From Lunularia cruciata (taxonomy: Eukaryota > Streptophyta > Marchantiopsida > Lunulariales > Lunulariaceae), in the NCBI GenBank assembly GCA_948567375.1, contig OX419762.1:57368841-57432840 (forward strand): a stretch of 64,000 nucleotides of DNA, written 5' to 3'. Both the position numbers and the translations under genes were made by a program. Positions 47,924 through 58,410 of the stretch are shown here, piece after piece; the stretch's first letter is position 1, and every line of letters begins with the position of its first letter. Under the pieces are notes generated by a model. It was given only the letters and a program-made list of their open reading frames with translations. It searched no databases and was not told the DNA's origin.

Positions 47924-48523
47924 ATGAGGTTTTGCCTAGTTTTGGTCCACCCATCTGCATCTTCACTACTCACTTGTGAGTGTGGTTCTACACTAGATGC
48001 AGCGGCGGTCCACATGACACAATGTCCTTTTGGAGGAGAGAGGATAGCTACCCATGATGCCATTAAAGACATAGTGTTTGCTATGGCGCAAGAGAGTGGA
48101 TACTTGGCTTGGAGGGAGCATTTGTATGCATTGCAGATGACACGTGTCAGGACAGACTTATACTTGGTCCAAGATGATCAGGTGACAGTAGCGGATGTTG
48201 TGGTTATGAACCCTATGCGGGATACAATTTTGGAAGGAGTGATTACCCATCCTTGTAGATGGGCGGCAAGTGCAGCAGCAAGTCGCAAGGTCTCCAAGTA
48301 TAGGGGCATGCAGCGAGGTCACCTCTTTGTTCCTCTAGCCTTGGAGTTATATGGAGCGATGGACATGGCAATTGACACATTTGTCAGGGAGTGCACGAGA
48401 GCTTATCATGTTAGGCGTCGGGGGGTACCACTCTCACTCTCATACTTTGTAGCATATTTTAGACAGCCATTGCTCTACAGAGGGCAGTGGCTGGTGCAAT
48501 CCATAGGAGAGCAATCACATTAG
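47924..48523 (+). CDS. LINE C-terminal part: CCHC finger and restriction-like-endonuclease-like domain
   Basis: An open frame of 199 codons ends the LINE coding region. It starts within VHPSAS and contains CECGSTLDAAAVHMTQC, a C-x-C...H...C finger like that preceding the endonuclease of R2/NeSL-type LINEs. After the finger come RTDLYLVQDDQVTVADVVVM and, 30 residues later, ASRKVSKYRG. The order (R)xDL, D...V.DV, K..KY follows the restriction-like endonuclease pattern. The last part ends SYFVAYFRQPLLYRGQWLVQ and is conserved in the copy at 33.9 kb. The stop is at 48,523. The frame is intact, but the upstream RT is broken, so this is a remnant. The endonuclease call is inference from motif order. 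Confidence 0.65.
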   Translation: MRFCLVLVHPSASSLLTCECGSTLDAAAVHMTQCPFGGERIATHDAIKDIVFAMAQESGYLAWREHLYALQMTRVRTDLYLVQDDQVTVADVVVMNPMRDTILEGVITHPCRWAASAAASRKVSKYRGMQRGHLFVPLALELYGAMDMAIDTFVRECTRAYHVRRRGVPLSLSYFVAYFRQPLLYRGQWLVQSIGEQSH

Positions 48524-48721
48524 GTGATGTTTCTTTGGATTCTCTAGTTGTGTGTAGACCATACGATTTGCATAGCTCGGATATCTTAGGTGCGGTAGGG
48601 CAGATTTCTCATACAGACTCTATTGGAGCTTAGCCCCATGTTACCTTTTTTGTCTCTCCCTTGTACGGCTCGATGGGGTCTTCACATCCTTCATTTTTCC
48701 TATGTGGTTGCCTTTTCCCCC
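48524..48721 (+). other. LINE 3' untranslated region and two-hairpin tail
   Basis: Hairpin 1 is TGGAGC-TTA-GCCCCA (48,624-48,638). Hairpin 2 is GATGGG-GTCTT-CACATC (48,672-48,688). The end is CTATGTGGTTGCC followed by TTTTCCCCCC. This is the segment seen in every other copy in the window. Confidence 0.85.
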
Positions 48722-48730
48722 CTTGCAATA

Positions 48731-49712
48731 AGCTAAGTGGTAGAATTTTCATTCCTCTCAATTATTATATAGAAGATTACTAAAGAAAAAAACCTTCTTG
48801 AGCTTTTCTTTTAGCAAGTTTTGTTTGCAATGAAGAATTACAACAATAAGCATGTTAAATCCTTTGAAATGAAGTTGATAAAATGATTGTTGCAAGAAAA
48901 GTCAATAATCAACAATATAAAGAGTGCTAGAGATTTTAGATGCATCATAGAGTAACATCAAAGTGAATGTTAAAATATACTCAAATTGGAATGACTTTAC
49001 ATCTAGAAGATTACATTTAGTAGAAGAGGATAATGCTATTAGAAGTCAGTAAATTACCAATATCAATTATGAATTTCCAAAAGATCCAAATTAAATTTGA
49101 CAAGATGTAACATACTTTTGAATCTATGCTATCTTGAGTACAAATTTTATGATTGAAAAATTGTATCTATGTGCAACTTTATGTGTTTTTAATATTATTT
49201 TATTAATCAAATCCTTGGTAATAGTTCATGATTTTTTAAGCATAATCTACATCTCTCTAACTTTGTTATATTTGCACCTTGATTGATGTTGATTGAAGCA
49301 CAATGATTCTTACTTAAATCATTGTGCTTCTTTGGTAAAATGTTGTTAGTACTGCCTCATTAGCTCCACCTTGTAATTGATTATATCATCAAATGCATCA
49401 AGATAACACAAATAAAATCAAAGTATATGAGAAGACTATAATGATTAACAATAATTGTATTATTTAAATTTCACATCTTTATGACCAAATCAATCTAGTC
49501 CTCATTGTTGAATGGTCTTTAATAATCTATAACATTGAGTATTGATAAGGGTGTATCAAATATGATAATACATTAGGCTAGTTTAGATTGTAGATGTGGT
49601 GGTTCAATGTTGATGTACTATTGTATAATTGGTAAGAACAAGTTGTTCTCTTGAGGGTATGAGTTGGAAATGGCTAAAACAATGTAGATATAGTAATAAT
49701 GAAGAAAATCTG
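48731..49712. other. AT-rich DNA between LINE and LTR
   Basis: No gene recognised. It holds the 14-bp hairpin at 49,295-49,330. Flanking composition is like that left of the LINE, as expected for one locus split by the insertion. Confidence 0.5.
49295..49330. repeat. perfect 14-bp hairpin
   Basis: GAAGCACAATGATT and AATCATTGTGCTTC pair perfectly around an 8-base loop (CTTACTTA). Confidence 0.85.
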
Positions 49713-50614
49713 TGAATTCATATTAAGCCTCTTGGGTAGCATTATTCCTAAAAGAAGGGAATGTCATACAAACACTATGAAATGTTATGCAAACTGTTCT
49801 CCTATATGCTAAAGAGTCAAATCCAAGGGATTCCTAAGGAAGAGTGGGTTCATTCGGAACAAAGATCACTTCATTCTAGAGCCACTTTGTTCACCATTGT
49901 CTATTTGAGCCACAAACTAACAAGGTGAGATCTATAGGAGCTACAATTGTACAAAAAGCATCCCACTACAATAGAAGAGTGATACCTTCATGGACTAAAC
50001 CAAGTGGAAGTAGTTTCAAATTTACATCCCTCTGAAAACTACGACCATAACACCATGTTATATCCTTTCCAAAAGGCACAAGGTCATGGAGGTCAAGAAA
50101 AATTTGTGCTACTCAATCCTATCTTAGAGTGATACTAGATAAAATGCTAAGGATGTGCAAGCCTATTCACGTATTGTTCTTGACTATGGCCAAACTCCTA
50201 AAGAGCTACTCTCTTGCCCCACACAAATATGTCATGGCACTCCAATGCATAGGTTTTTCCTTGAAGATTTTTCACTCCTAAACAAGTTAAGCATACAATC
50301 ATTCATACATAGTGCAGACTAATATGCGTGCACCAACTCATGATTCTTGATGGTATAACTTTTTATTTCACTTGCAAAAGAAGAATGCACCAAATGTACA
50401 CAATGGACATTAGGCCTAAGCCTTTAATACATTTCCTACTTGGTCATAGAAAGATCCAATGGCCATAATGGATGGAAATGTCCTAAGTACACCTAAACTG
50501 CTCAATCTTGACCATATCTTATCCTAACCCTAATCCTAATAGTAGGTAGCCATGGCTGTAATTACCTAGTTAAGGATCATCTATATTGTAGCAACCTATT
50601 ACGATGTATTGATC

Positions 50615-51301
50615 TGTGAGCCGGCTTGTCTCTCACTCAAAATGAACCTCTGATGGCTATTATGGTTACGCACCATGGACTAAGAAGGCAAGGAACCCCA
50701 ACTCTATCATACTCCTCCAAGGCTAACACTCCAAGACTCAAGACATTGCTCACTAGAGAACTCCAATGAGAGAGATAGTTGCAAATGAAAGGATGATGAG
50801 TACCTCCTCACTCCTTGTTTATATACTTGTGAAATAGTTACACACCAAAGTTACTAATTATCGTAGTAACTCAAGCTACTAGACTAAAACTCAAGTAAAG
50901 TCAAAAAGTAGAAAGAAATATCCATTCACATGGACATATTCCACTAGCATGTGATCTTATCTTGACCCAACTACTAAGTCAAGGATTCCTTCACGTGGGC
51001 TATCCTTGGACTATAGAAGAATCCAAAACAAAAAGGCTTGCGGCCCAAGAGTTCTTAACTCTTTCCTCAAAACCAAACACCTAGGAATGATACCAAGTCA
51101 ACACACAAGAATCCAAAATAGTGGGGCTCATCTTTTCCACTTCCTCTAAAGTAAGGTCCACTCTATCTTAGCTATGAATAAATTTAGCTAATCATGATTA
51201 ATGTAGAACCATCCTTGATCTCTATATAAATAATATCTCTCAAGTACTTATAATACCAAGCTAAATATCACAATACCACACATGCACAAATGGGTGTTAC
51301 A
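50615..51301 (-). repeat. 3' LTR of the nested Gypsy element
   Basis: Left copy of the LTR. On the minus strand it begins TGTAACACCC and ends CCGGCTCACA. It pairs with 57,723-58,410. Confidence 0.9.
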
Positions 51302-51605
51302 TTTACCCCCGGACTAAGTTTTCACTTTGTCCTCAAAGTGAAAGTCTCTCTACCTTCTATGATATATCTTCAACTTATTATGGTTAATCCTATCAAAGTG
51401 TCTTCCTTCCAACTCCTTGAGATCATAGGTGTAATTGTACCATATCTTCTCCACTATGAAAGGTCCAAAGAACTTAGGCAAAAACTTCTTTTGCATTCTT
51501 AAATCAAGTAGAATCAAATAACATTACCCAATCATCTTCTTTGAAGGGCTCCACCTTCTTCTTGCCTTGTCTCTTGTCATAGCTCTCCTTTTGTTTCCTT
51601 TGGGC

Positions 51606-54215
51606 CTACTCCACTTGAACCATAGTAACTGCTCTTGCCTCTTCCAACTCCATGAGTTGTTCCTTCCTTGACTTCTCTGCATCACCTCCTTGTGCTTTCT
51701 TCAATCTTCTATGAATGCTTTGGAAGGTAGGAAGATCAAAGTGAATAGGTAGGGTAGACTCAATACCATATACCAATTGAAATGGAGAATATCTGGTGGA
51801 AGTTTTCATGGTTGTCCTATACTCCCACAAAATTGCATCAATCCTCTTGTCCCAATGATGTATAGCCCCCTCCATTTCTGCATCTTTGGCCAACATTATG
51901 CACAAGGTATGATTGGTTCTCTTTGCCAAGCCATTGGAATTTGGCTTATAGGATGTAGTTACTCTATGTGTGATAGAGAAATGTCGTAGCATGGCTATAG
52001 TAATGCTTCCTATAAACTCTCCTCCTCTATCAGCAACCAACTCCAAAGGGCATCTAAACCTAGTAATAATGCATTCATAAAGAAATCTACCAACTTCATC
52101 TTCATTCTTGTCACTCAATGGTCTAGCCTCAACCCACTTGGTAAGGTAATTAGTAACTACCACAATGTACCAATTGTTCCTCATGGTTCTATTGACAGGA
52201 CCTACAAAATATTCCCCACTTCTCAAAAGGTCATAGCAATGGAATTGATCTAAGTGGTGGAGTGCATATAGACTTTCTAGCAAAAGCTTGACAAACATGA
52301 CAAGTTTTGCAATAATCAAGGCAATCCTTGAAAATCCCTCTCCAATGGTAACCTGCATCTAGAATCTTAAAAGCAATCACCTTTCTTGCAAAGTGTCTTC
52401 CACATACTAAACCTTCATGAAAATCCTTTATGAGTAGGATAGACTCTTCCTTACCCACTGCTCTTCAAAGTAGACCATTTTCTCCTTGGTGAAAAATAAT
52501 ATCCTCCACCATTATGTAAGGTCTAGATCTTGCTGCAAGGGCCTTCCTCTCCATAGCATGCATCCCTTTTGGATAGTTACGTCTTGTCACAAAATCCACA
52601 ATCTCCTTGTACTCCATTGGAACCTCTTGAGTGATTGAGATTGTCATGAGATCCTCATCCAAGAAGGAATCATCCATTGGCTCATCCCCATCATGATCAT
52701 TGGCTCTAGATAACAAATCAGCATTTGCATGTTTCTTTCATGGCCTATCCTCAATGGTGTAGTCATACTCAGATAAGAGTATCATCCACCTTGCTGGTCT
52801 ACCTTCAACATTAGGCTTGTTGAAGATGTACTTCAAAGCCTTGTGAATCATGATAATGGTGGCTTTCTCTCCAATCAAGTAGTGTCTAAACTTCTTGAGA
52901 CCAAAGATCATTGCCAACCCTTCTCTCTCTATGACATAGTAGTTCTCCTTTGCTGAAACCATCTGTTTACTAGCATGAGCTATTGGATGATCATGCCCAT
53001 CTTGGTCTAATTGACTAAGCGTGCATCCTATAGCTACACTAGAAGCATTAGTGTAGAGGATGAAAGGCTTACTCTAATCAGGTTTAGCAAGAATTGGAGT
53101 TATAACAAGAGATTGCTTGAGCGCTTCAAAAGCTTTGAGAGCCTCCTTGTCTTCTAAAATCACCATGTAATCTACACCCTTCTTCATATAGATGGTCAAT
53201 GCATAAGCCTTGTTGGAAAATGAGAAGATGAATCTCCTATAGTACCCAACCATCCCCAAAAATTGGCATACCTTGTCAAGCTTGAAGGGAATGGAAGGTT
53301 TGAGATTTTCCTCACCTTCTCAAGATCAATTGCTATTCCATCCTTGGAGATGATGTGCCCCAAAAGTAGACCTTCTTCACATCCAAAAATCCACTCCTTT
53401 GGGTTGAGTGATGCATTTTCCTCATCCAAGCATTGCAAGACCTTGATTAGGTGCTCAAAGTGCTCCTCCTTGCTCCCATAGACACAAAAGTCATCAATGA
53501 AGTCTCTCACAAATTTCCCAATGAAAGGTTCAAATACCTTGTTCATGAACCGTTGGAATGTGGCTGGAGCATTGCAAAGCCCAAAAGGAATGACCTTGAA
53601 AGCATATTTTCTCCAAGGTGTGGTGAATGTGGTGAGTTGTTGATGCTCTGGTGCAATCTTCATTTGGTTATATCCACTATAACCATTTCCAAAACTATAT
53701 CTCTCATGACTTGCAACCTCCTCCAAGATCTCATCAATGAATGGCAATGGGTAGTAGTCCTTTTTGGTAACAACATTGAGCTTCTTGTAATCCACACATA
53801 CTCGAAGCTTGCCATTCTTTTTCTTCACAATCACAATTGGAGACACCCATTCTGAATTCTCCACCTCAAAGATAAATCCAGCCTCCTTTAGCTTATCAAT
53901 CTCCTCCTTCACAACCAAAGATATTGGTGGGCTAATGCAATGTTGCTTTTGGCGGATTGGTCTTGCATGTGACTCCACCTCTATCTTGTGCTCCTCCAAG
54001 ATGACTTCCTTCAAATCCTTGTAATTGAAAGCAAACACATGGATGAACTTGCAAAAAATCTCCTCAAATCTCACCTTCTCCTCCTTGGTAACATTTGGGC
54101 CATACTTGAGGGTAGCTAACCTTCTCTCTACCTCTTCAAGTGTCAATGGTGATTTATCTGGGTCCTTCAAAACCTTTGGCTTAGGTGCAAAATCCATAGC
54201 ACACAAGGGATACAC
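51606..54215 (-). mobile_element. pol region (RT, RNase H, integrase) of the nested Gypsy element
   Basis: Family signatures on the minus strand: reverse transcriptase with RVCVDYKKLN and FIDDFCVYG (about 53,200-54,215); RNase H near 52,738-53,050; integrase zinc-binding region near 52,231-52,458, with catalytic-core segments VTNYLTKWVEARPL and ADRGGEFIG (51,606-52,358). The RT resembles non-chromoviral (Tat/Athila/Phygy-like) Gypsy lineages. This is inference from a few motifs. It is a fossil and is not intact. Confidence 0.85.
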
Positions 54216-54621
54216 ATCTGAATCTGATTCAGATTATCCACCTTTGTAGAAGTCTCTTCCTCCATGCTTGTATCCACACCTGAAGCTCCTTCTTCAAAAT
54301 TTGATTCCCAATAATCAGAAGATGGTATATCTGAATGTGAAGTGTTGGTGGTATTAGTCATAGGAACTATGACTCTATGGTTTGATGGCCCAATCCTCAA
54401 GTACCCTTTGTGCCATTGATCAGTTGTGCGTATTGCTCTCAACCATGACCTCCCAAGAAGTAAATCATAGCTTGAATCCTTCAAGACTTTGGAAAGTCAT
54501 GAGATTTTGAATTCCCATAAGTGAAACTACCACTTATTCATCTACTTATTCATCACTCCTATTGGTTGAACTTGTTGTTTGTTTGCCATGATCACCATAA
54601 ATGTTGAAGGTCTTGAGGGTA

Positions 54622-56183
54622 TCATAACAACTTCTTCATCAGCCTTTCTGACATGACATTCACTATTGATCCTCCATCAACCAATGCATCCTTGATGTTG
54701 TGACCATTTACTCTCACATCAATCTTGGATGCATATTCACAAGCCTCCCATGGTGCTGGCTTGGCATCCACCACCCTCATTGATACTAGAGCTTTTGCTT
54801 TCTTCTTCCTTCTGCTCCTTGTAGAACTCAAACCACCTCTAGGCTCCTTTCTCAAAGTAGAATTCAAACCGATCAGTTGGCCCATAGTGATGTTAGCCTT
54901 GTGATTAGCAACATCCTCTAACACATTGTAGTTCCATTGTTGCTTTGAAATCAAGAAATCCTCCATCCCCAACTTCTTCCTTGGATTCTTTGTTGTTGAT
55001 GGTGTGTTGAGGTGCAAGTGCTCCTAGTAGACATAGGAGTATCCTTGCTTGGAGTAAATCCTTGAGAAGAGTGAACATCCTCTACAAAACAAGCTCTCTT
55101 CGTCTCTTGTGCCAAAAGCTCCAAATTAAGATCCTTGGAGTTTGAGCACTCTCCTTTATGATACTTGCTCTCAACCACATCTATGGATGCTATCCCCTTA
55201 CCTTTGTTTGGATTAGGAGCCACTTGGGTTTCACTTCCTCCCTCTTTCCCTCTATTGGCTCCCTCATAACCCATTCCTCCATGGTAAGTGGAATTTGGGC
55301 AATTCCTTTGGATATGGCCTCTTCCTCTACAACCAAAACAATTTCTCTCATTGAAATTGTTGGCTGGTTGACCTCCTCTATATGGATAGTTTTCATAACT
55401 CCTAGCCCCTCTCCCTACATTCTGATCCACCTCTCTCTTCTCCCATAGTTGCACCACATTGATCTTGAGATCTGCAAGTTGTTATGTGATGGTTTGAAGT
55501 GGATCCTTTTGTGGAGGTGCAAGAACAAGAGCAACTACTACTTGTGGTGCAACCCTTACCACCAAATTATCAAAAGTTCCACAATACTTGTAGCCTTGAG
55601 GAGGATGCACAACCTCTTTCATCACCAAATCACTCTCATTCCCTTTCAAACTCTCCTCCATGCAAATTGCAATCTTAATAGCTTCAACCTCGGAAGAAGG
55701 TTTCTCATATCTCACATTGCTTCTAATTTGTGGTCTAAATCCTCCCACAAAATTCTTGGTGAGCATGGCTCCTATGCCAATCATTATAGTCTCCACATCA
55801 TCTCCACCCTTCCTCAACACTATGCAAAATCTGGACTCTAACTTTTCCACTCTTTCCACATAGACTCTCACTTTCTCTCCATCTCCTTGTTTGAGAAAGG
55901 TAACCTCACTCATCAATCTCTCATAACTTGCATCTAGAAAAAATTTCTCAATGATTTCTGAAATCAAACTCTCCCAAGACTCTTCTTCCCCATCTTTTCT
56001 CTCTCTCTTTTGGTATTCTAACTCATACCATATAAGTGCTGCATCCTCAAAGAAATCTGGTAATAATAAGGCCCACTCATTCTTCCTCCTCTCATTGTTT
56101 CCTATAAAATCTCTCTTGAAGTCTCTCACAAAGGCCTCCATATCTTCTCCATCTTTGCCAAAGAAAACCAAAAGTTTCCCCAT
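54622..56183 (-). mobile_element. gag, zinc knuckle and protease region of the nested Gypsy element
   Basis: A gag-like segment (55,482-56,183) has FVRDFKRDF and the usual run of charged helices. It is followed by a CCHC knuckle, CFGCRGRGHIQRNC (near 55,320), and an aspartic-protease-like stretch with ALVDGGSIVNV (near 54,660). Order and composition fit Ty3/Gypsy gag-PR. Confidence 0.8.
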
Positions 56184-56415
56184 CTTAACCTCTCATTATC
56201 TTTCTTTTCTTTCAATTTTTTTTCCTTTTTTTTTCTCTCACTCTATAACTAATAGAGTATATATATGATTAGCACCATCCAAGAATAATCCACTCTAGGG
56301 AACACAAAAGTTTCAGGTTGCTCCTAGATTTCTATAGCAACATCAAATCCTAGAGTGCATATTAATCTAACTCTCATGGATAGTTTATCCATAAGTTGAA
56401 AGATTATCTCCATCA

Positions 56416-56685
56416 CTAATCTTGAGAACTAGATGATGAAAGTGGTAGTATTTCTGTAGCTGTACTAAGACTCTCTTGAAGATCCTTCACCAAAGCCTCC
56501 AAAAGTTCTTTTACTCTATTACACATGTGTCCTTTTGGAAGTCCTTCCACTCCACAAACCTCACACAACTCCTTGGTCTTAGATCTTCTCCCTCCTAATC
56601 TTGGTGAAGAAGGTCCAACATGCAAACCCATGTCAAGTAAGCCTTTCCTTTCTCTCAATCTCTTGCTCTCAAAGTCAATGGACAT
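56416..56685 (-). mobile_element. Cys-rich frame in the leader of the nested Gypsy element
   Basis: A small minus-strand frame (89 codons) between the 5' LTR and gag contains CEVCGVEGLPKGHMC, a possible metal-binding cluster, followed by a helix rich in Leu, Glu and Lys. Its function is unknown. A long leader with extra frames is not standard for Gypsy elements. Confidence 0.4.
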
Positions 56686-57722
56686 GAGCTTACCTTATGT
56701 CCCTTCTCTCTACATAAAAAGCATTTAGACTCACTCTTTCCTCCAAGTGGTATAGGTTTTTGGATCCTCTCAACACTCTCTTCAAATTCTATTCTAAACT
56801 CTCTTCTCCACCACTAAAATCACCTCAAACCCTTAGAGAACCTTACATAGTCTTAATTTCCACTCTTGTTGACCCTCCATGTTCCCAAGATGAGTCTAAA
56901 TACTCAAACATGCTTTTTGTTGCTCTCACACTCCTCATGCATGAAATCTAAACTCTACAAAATTGATCCTTCCTCACAATGTTTGTCAAATTTCACAACT
57001 GTTATGTCACAATCCTCTGACATTTTTCACACTTGATCACAACTCCAAGGTATTCCTCCCTGCAAAATTTTATATCTTTTCATCAAGCCATTTGGTCTAA
57101 CCACCTTTCTATTCAACACACATATTTCAGATTTGGTTTAAGAACCACCCCCCTCACTTTAAAAACTTATAACTCTATCCTCAAGAATGACCTCCGTCTT
57201 ATTTTTGTGTCAACAGATAGGATATAGTGCACTGAATTTTCTTGGAAAGTTTCATTGAAGAAATGACAGACTCTGTACAATTTTCAAGAGAGTATGCAAT
57301 TGTGTGAGCAATTTACCCTATCAACTTCCAAAAAGTCTAGCCCAGTGCGCATAGCAGCTCTCACAATAATTTTAAGTGTGCTTACTAAAAGATAACCCAA
57401 GCTATCATGTGTAGAAATTTCAAGTCCAGATCCCAAACTTGAGATTTTACCCAAAATAACCTTAATCTCCAAAATCTGCAATCCACCTCACACAATCTCT
57501 CCAAATCCTCTCAAGTGTACAATATGTACAAAATCACCTCAAAGACATCATAATGAACTACAGTGTATACAAATGGGTCCAAAATCTCTAACATAAGTTC
57601 AGCACTCTCCTCCCCTAAAGTTCTCTCCAAGTGAGCTCTCATTGCCTCCTCGTGTCTAATATAGAATTGTACGCGGAACATTATCTTGCCTTCTAGAGAG
57701 GTCCCGACAACAGAACCAAAAA

Positions 57723-58410
57723 TGTGAGCCGGCCAGTCTCTCACCCAAGATGAACCTCTGATGGCTATTATGGTAGCACACCATGGACTAAGAAGGCAAG
57801 GAACCTCAACTCCATCATACTCCTCCAAGGCTAACACTCCAAGACTCAAGACATTGCTCACTAGAGAACTCAAATAAAAGAGATAGTTGCAAATGAAAGG
57901 ATGATGAGTACCTCCTCACCCCTTATTTAGGTACTTGTGAAATAGTTACGCACCAAAGTTACTAATTATTGTAGTAACCCAATTACTATCTAAAACTCAA
58001 GTAACGTGAAAAAGTAGAAAGGAATATCCATTCACATGGGCATATTCCACTAGCATGTGATCTTATCTTGACCCAACCACTAAGTCAAGGATTCCTTCAC
58101 GTGGGCTATCCTTGGACTATAAAAGAATCCAAAACAAAAAGGCTTGCGGGCGCAAGACTTCTTAAATCTTTCCTCAAAACCAAACACCTAAGAATAATCC
58201 CAAGTCAACACACAAGAATCCAAAATAGTGGTGCTCATCTTTTCCACTTCCTCTAAAGTAAGGTCCACTCTATCTTAGCTTTGACTAAATTTAGCTAATC
58301 ATGACTAATGTAGAACCATCCTTGATCTTTATATAAATAATATCTTTCAAGTACTTATAATACCAAGCTAAATATCATAATACCACACATATGCACAAAT
58401 GGGTATTACA
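57723..58410 (-). repeat. 5' LTR of the nested Gypsy element
   Basis: Right copy of the LTR, 688 bp, carrying the same TG...CA ends as the left copy. The primer-binding-site candidate lies at 57,700-57,718. Confidence 0.9.

Larger units (their letters stand above)
45846..48721 (+). mobile_element. LINE retrotransposon with RT, CCHC and endonuclease-like end; probable 9-bp TSD
   Basis: The longest copy of the family, about 2.9 kb. CTTGCAATA occurs at 45,837-45,845 and 48,722-48,730 and probably marks the target duplication, which fixes both ends. It begins close to the reverse transcriptase, so the N-terminal part of the protein is missing (5' truncation at insertion). Order: RT, thumb/connection, CCHC finger, endonuclease-like domain, 3' untranslated region, two-hairpin tail, pyrimidine-rich end. 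LTRs and poly(A) are absent. Another copy lies at 33.7-34.5 kb and tails are scattered from 17 kb on. Confidence 0.9.
50615..58410 (-). mobile_element. nested Ty3/Gypsy element, 7.8 kb, with both LTRs
   Basis: A structurally complete Gypsy element lying inside another element's LTR. The LTRs of 687 and 688 bp have TG...CA ends. A primer-binding-site candidate TGGTTCTGTTGTCGGGACC (minus strand) lies four bases inside the right LTR, and a G-rich tract precedes the left one. Parts from right to left: leader with a small Cys-rich frame, gag, zinc knuckle, protease, RT, RNase H, integrase, the Ty3/Gypsy order. Counting by eye, the LTRs differ at about 45 positions (roughly 6-7%), so the insertion is not recent but is younger than its host element. 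The coding part is broken, with roughly eight interruptions. The flanks TGATC and AATCC do not make a clean target duplication. Confidence 0.9.

Noticed and set aside
46590-48072. Minus-strand open frames over the LINE
   Set aside because: They are shadows of the plus-strand reverse transcriptase and endonuclease-like coding regions.
47924-48523. Host gene of 199 codons
   Set aside because: It is continuous with the LINE reverse transcriptase, repeated at 33.7-34.5 kb, and followed by the LINE tail, so it is the element's C-terminus.
53451-56268. Plus-strand open frames opposite the nested Gypsy element
   Set aside because: They lie antisense to recognisable gag and pol segments and have no domain of their own.
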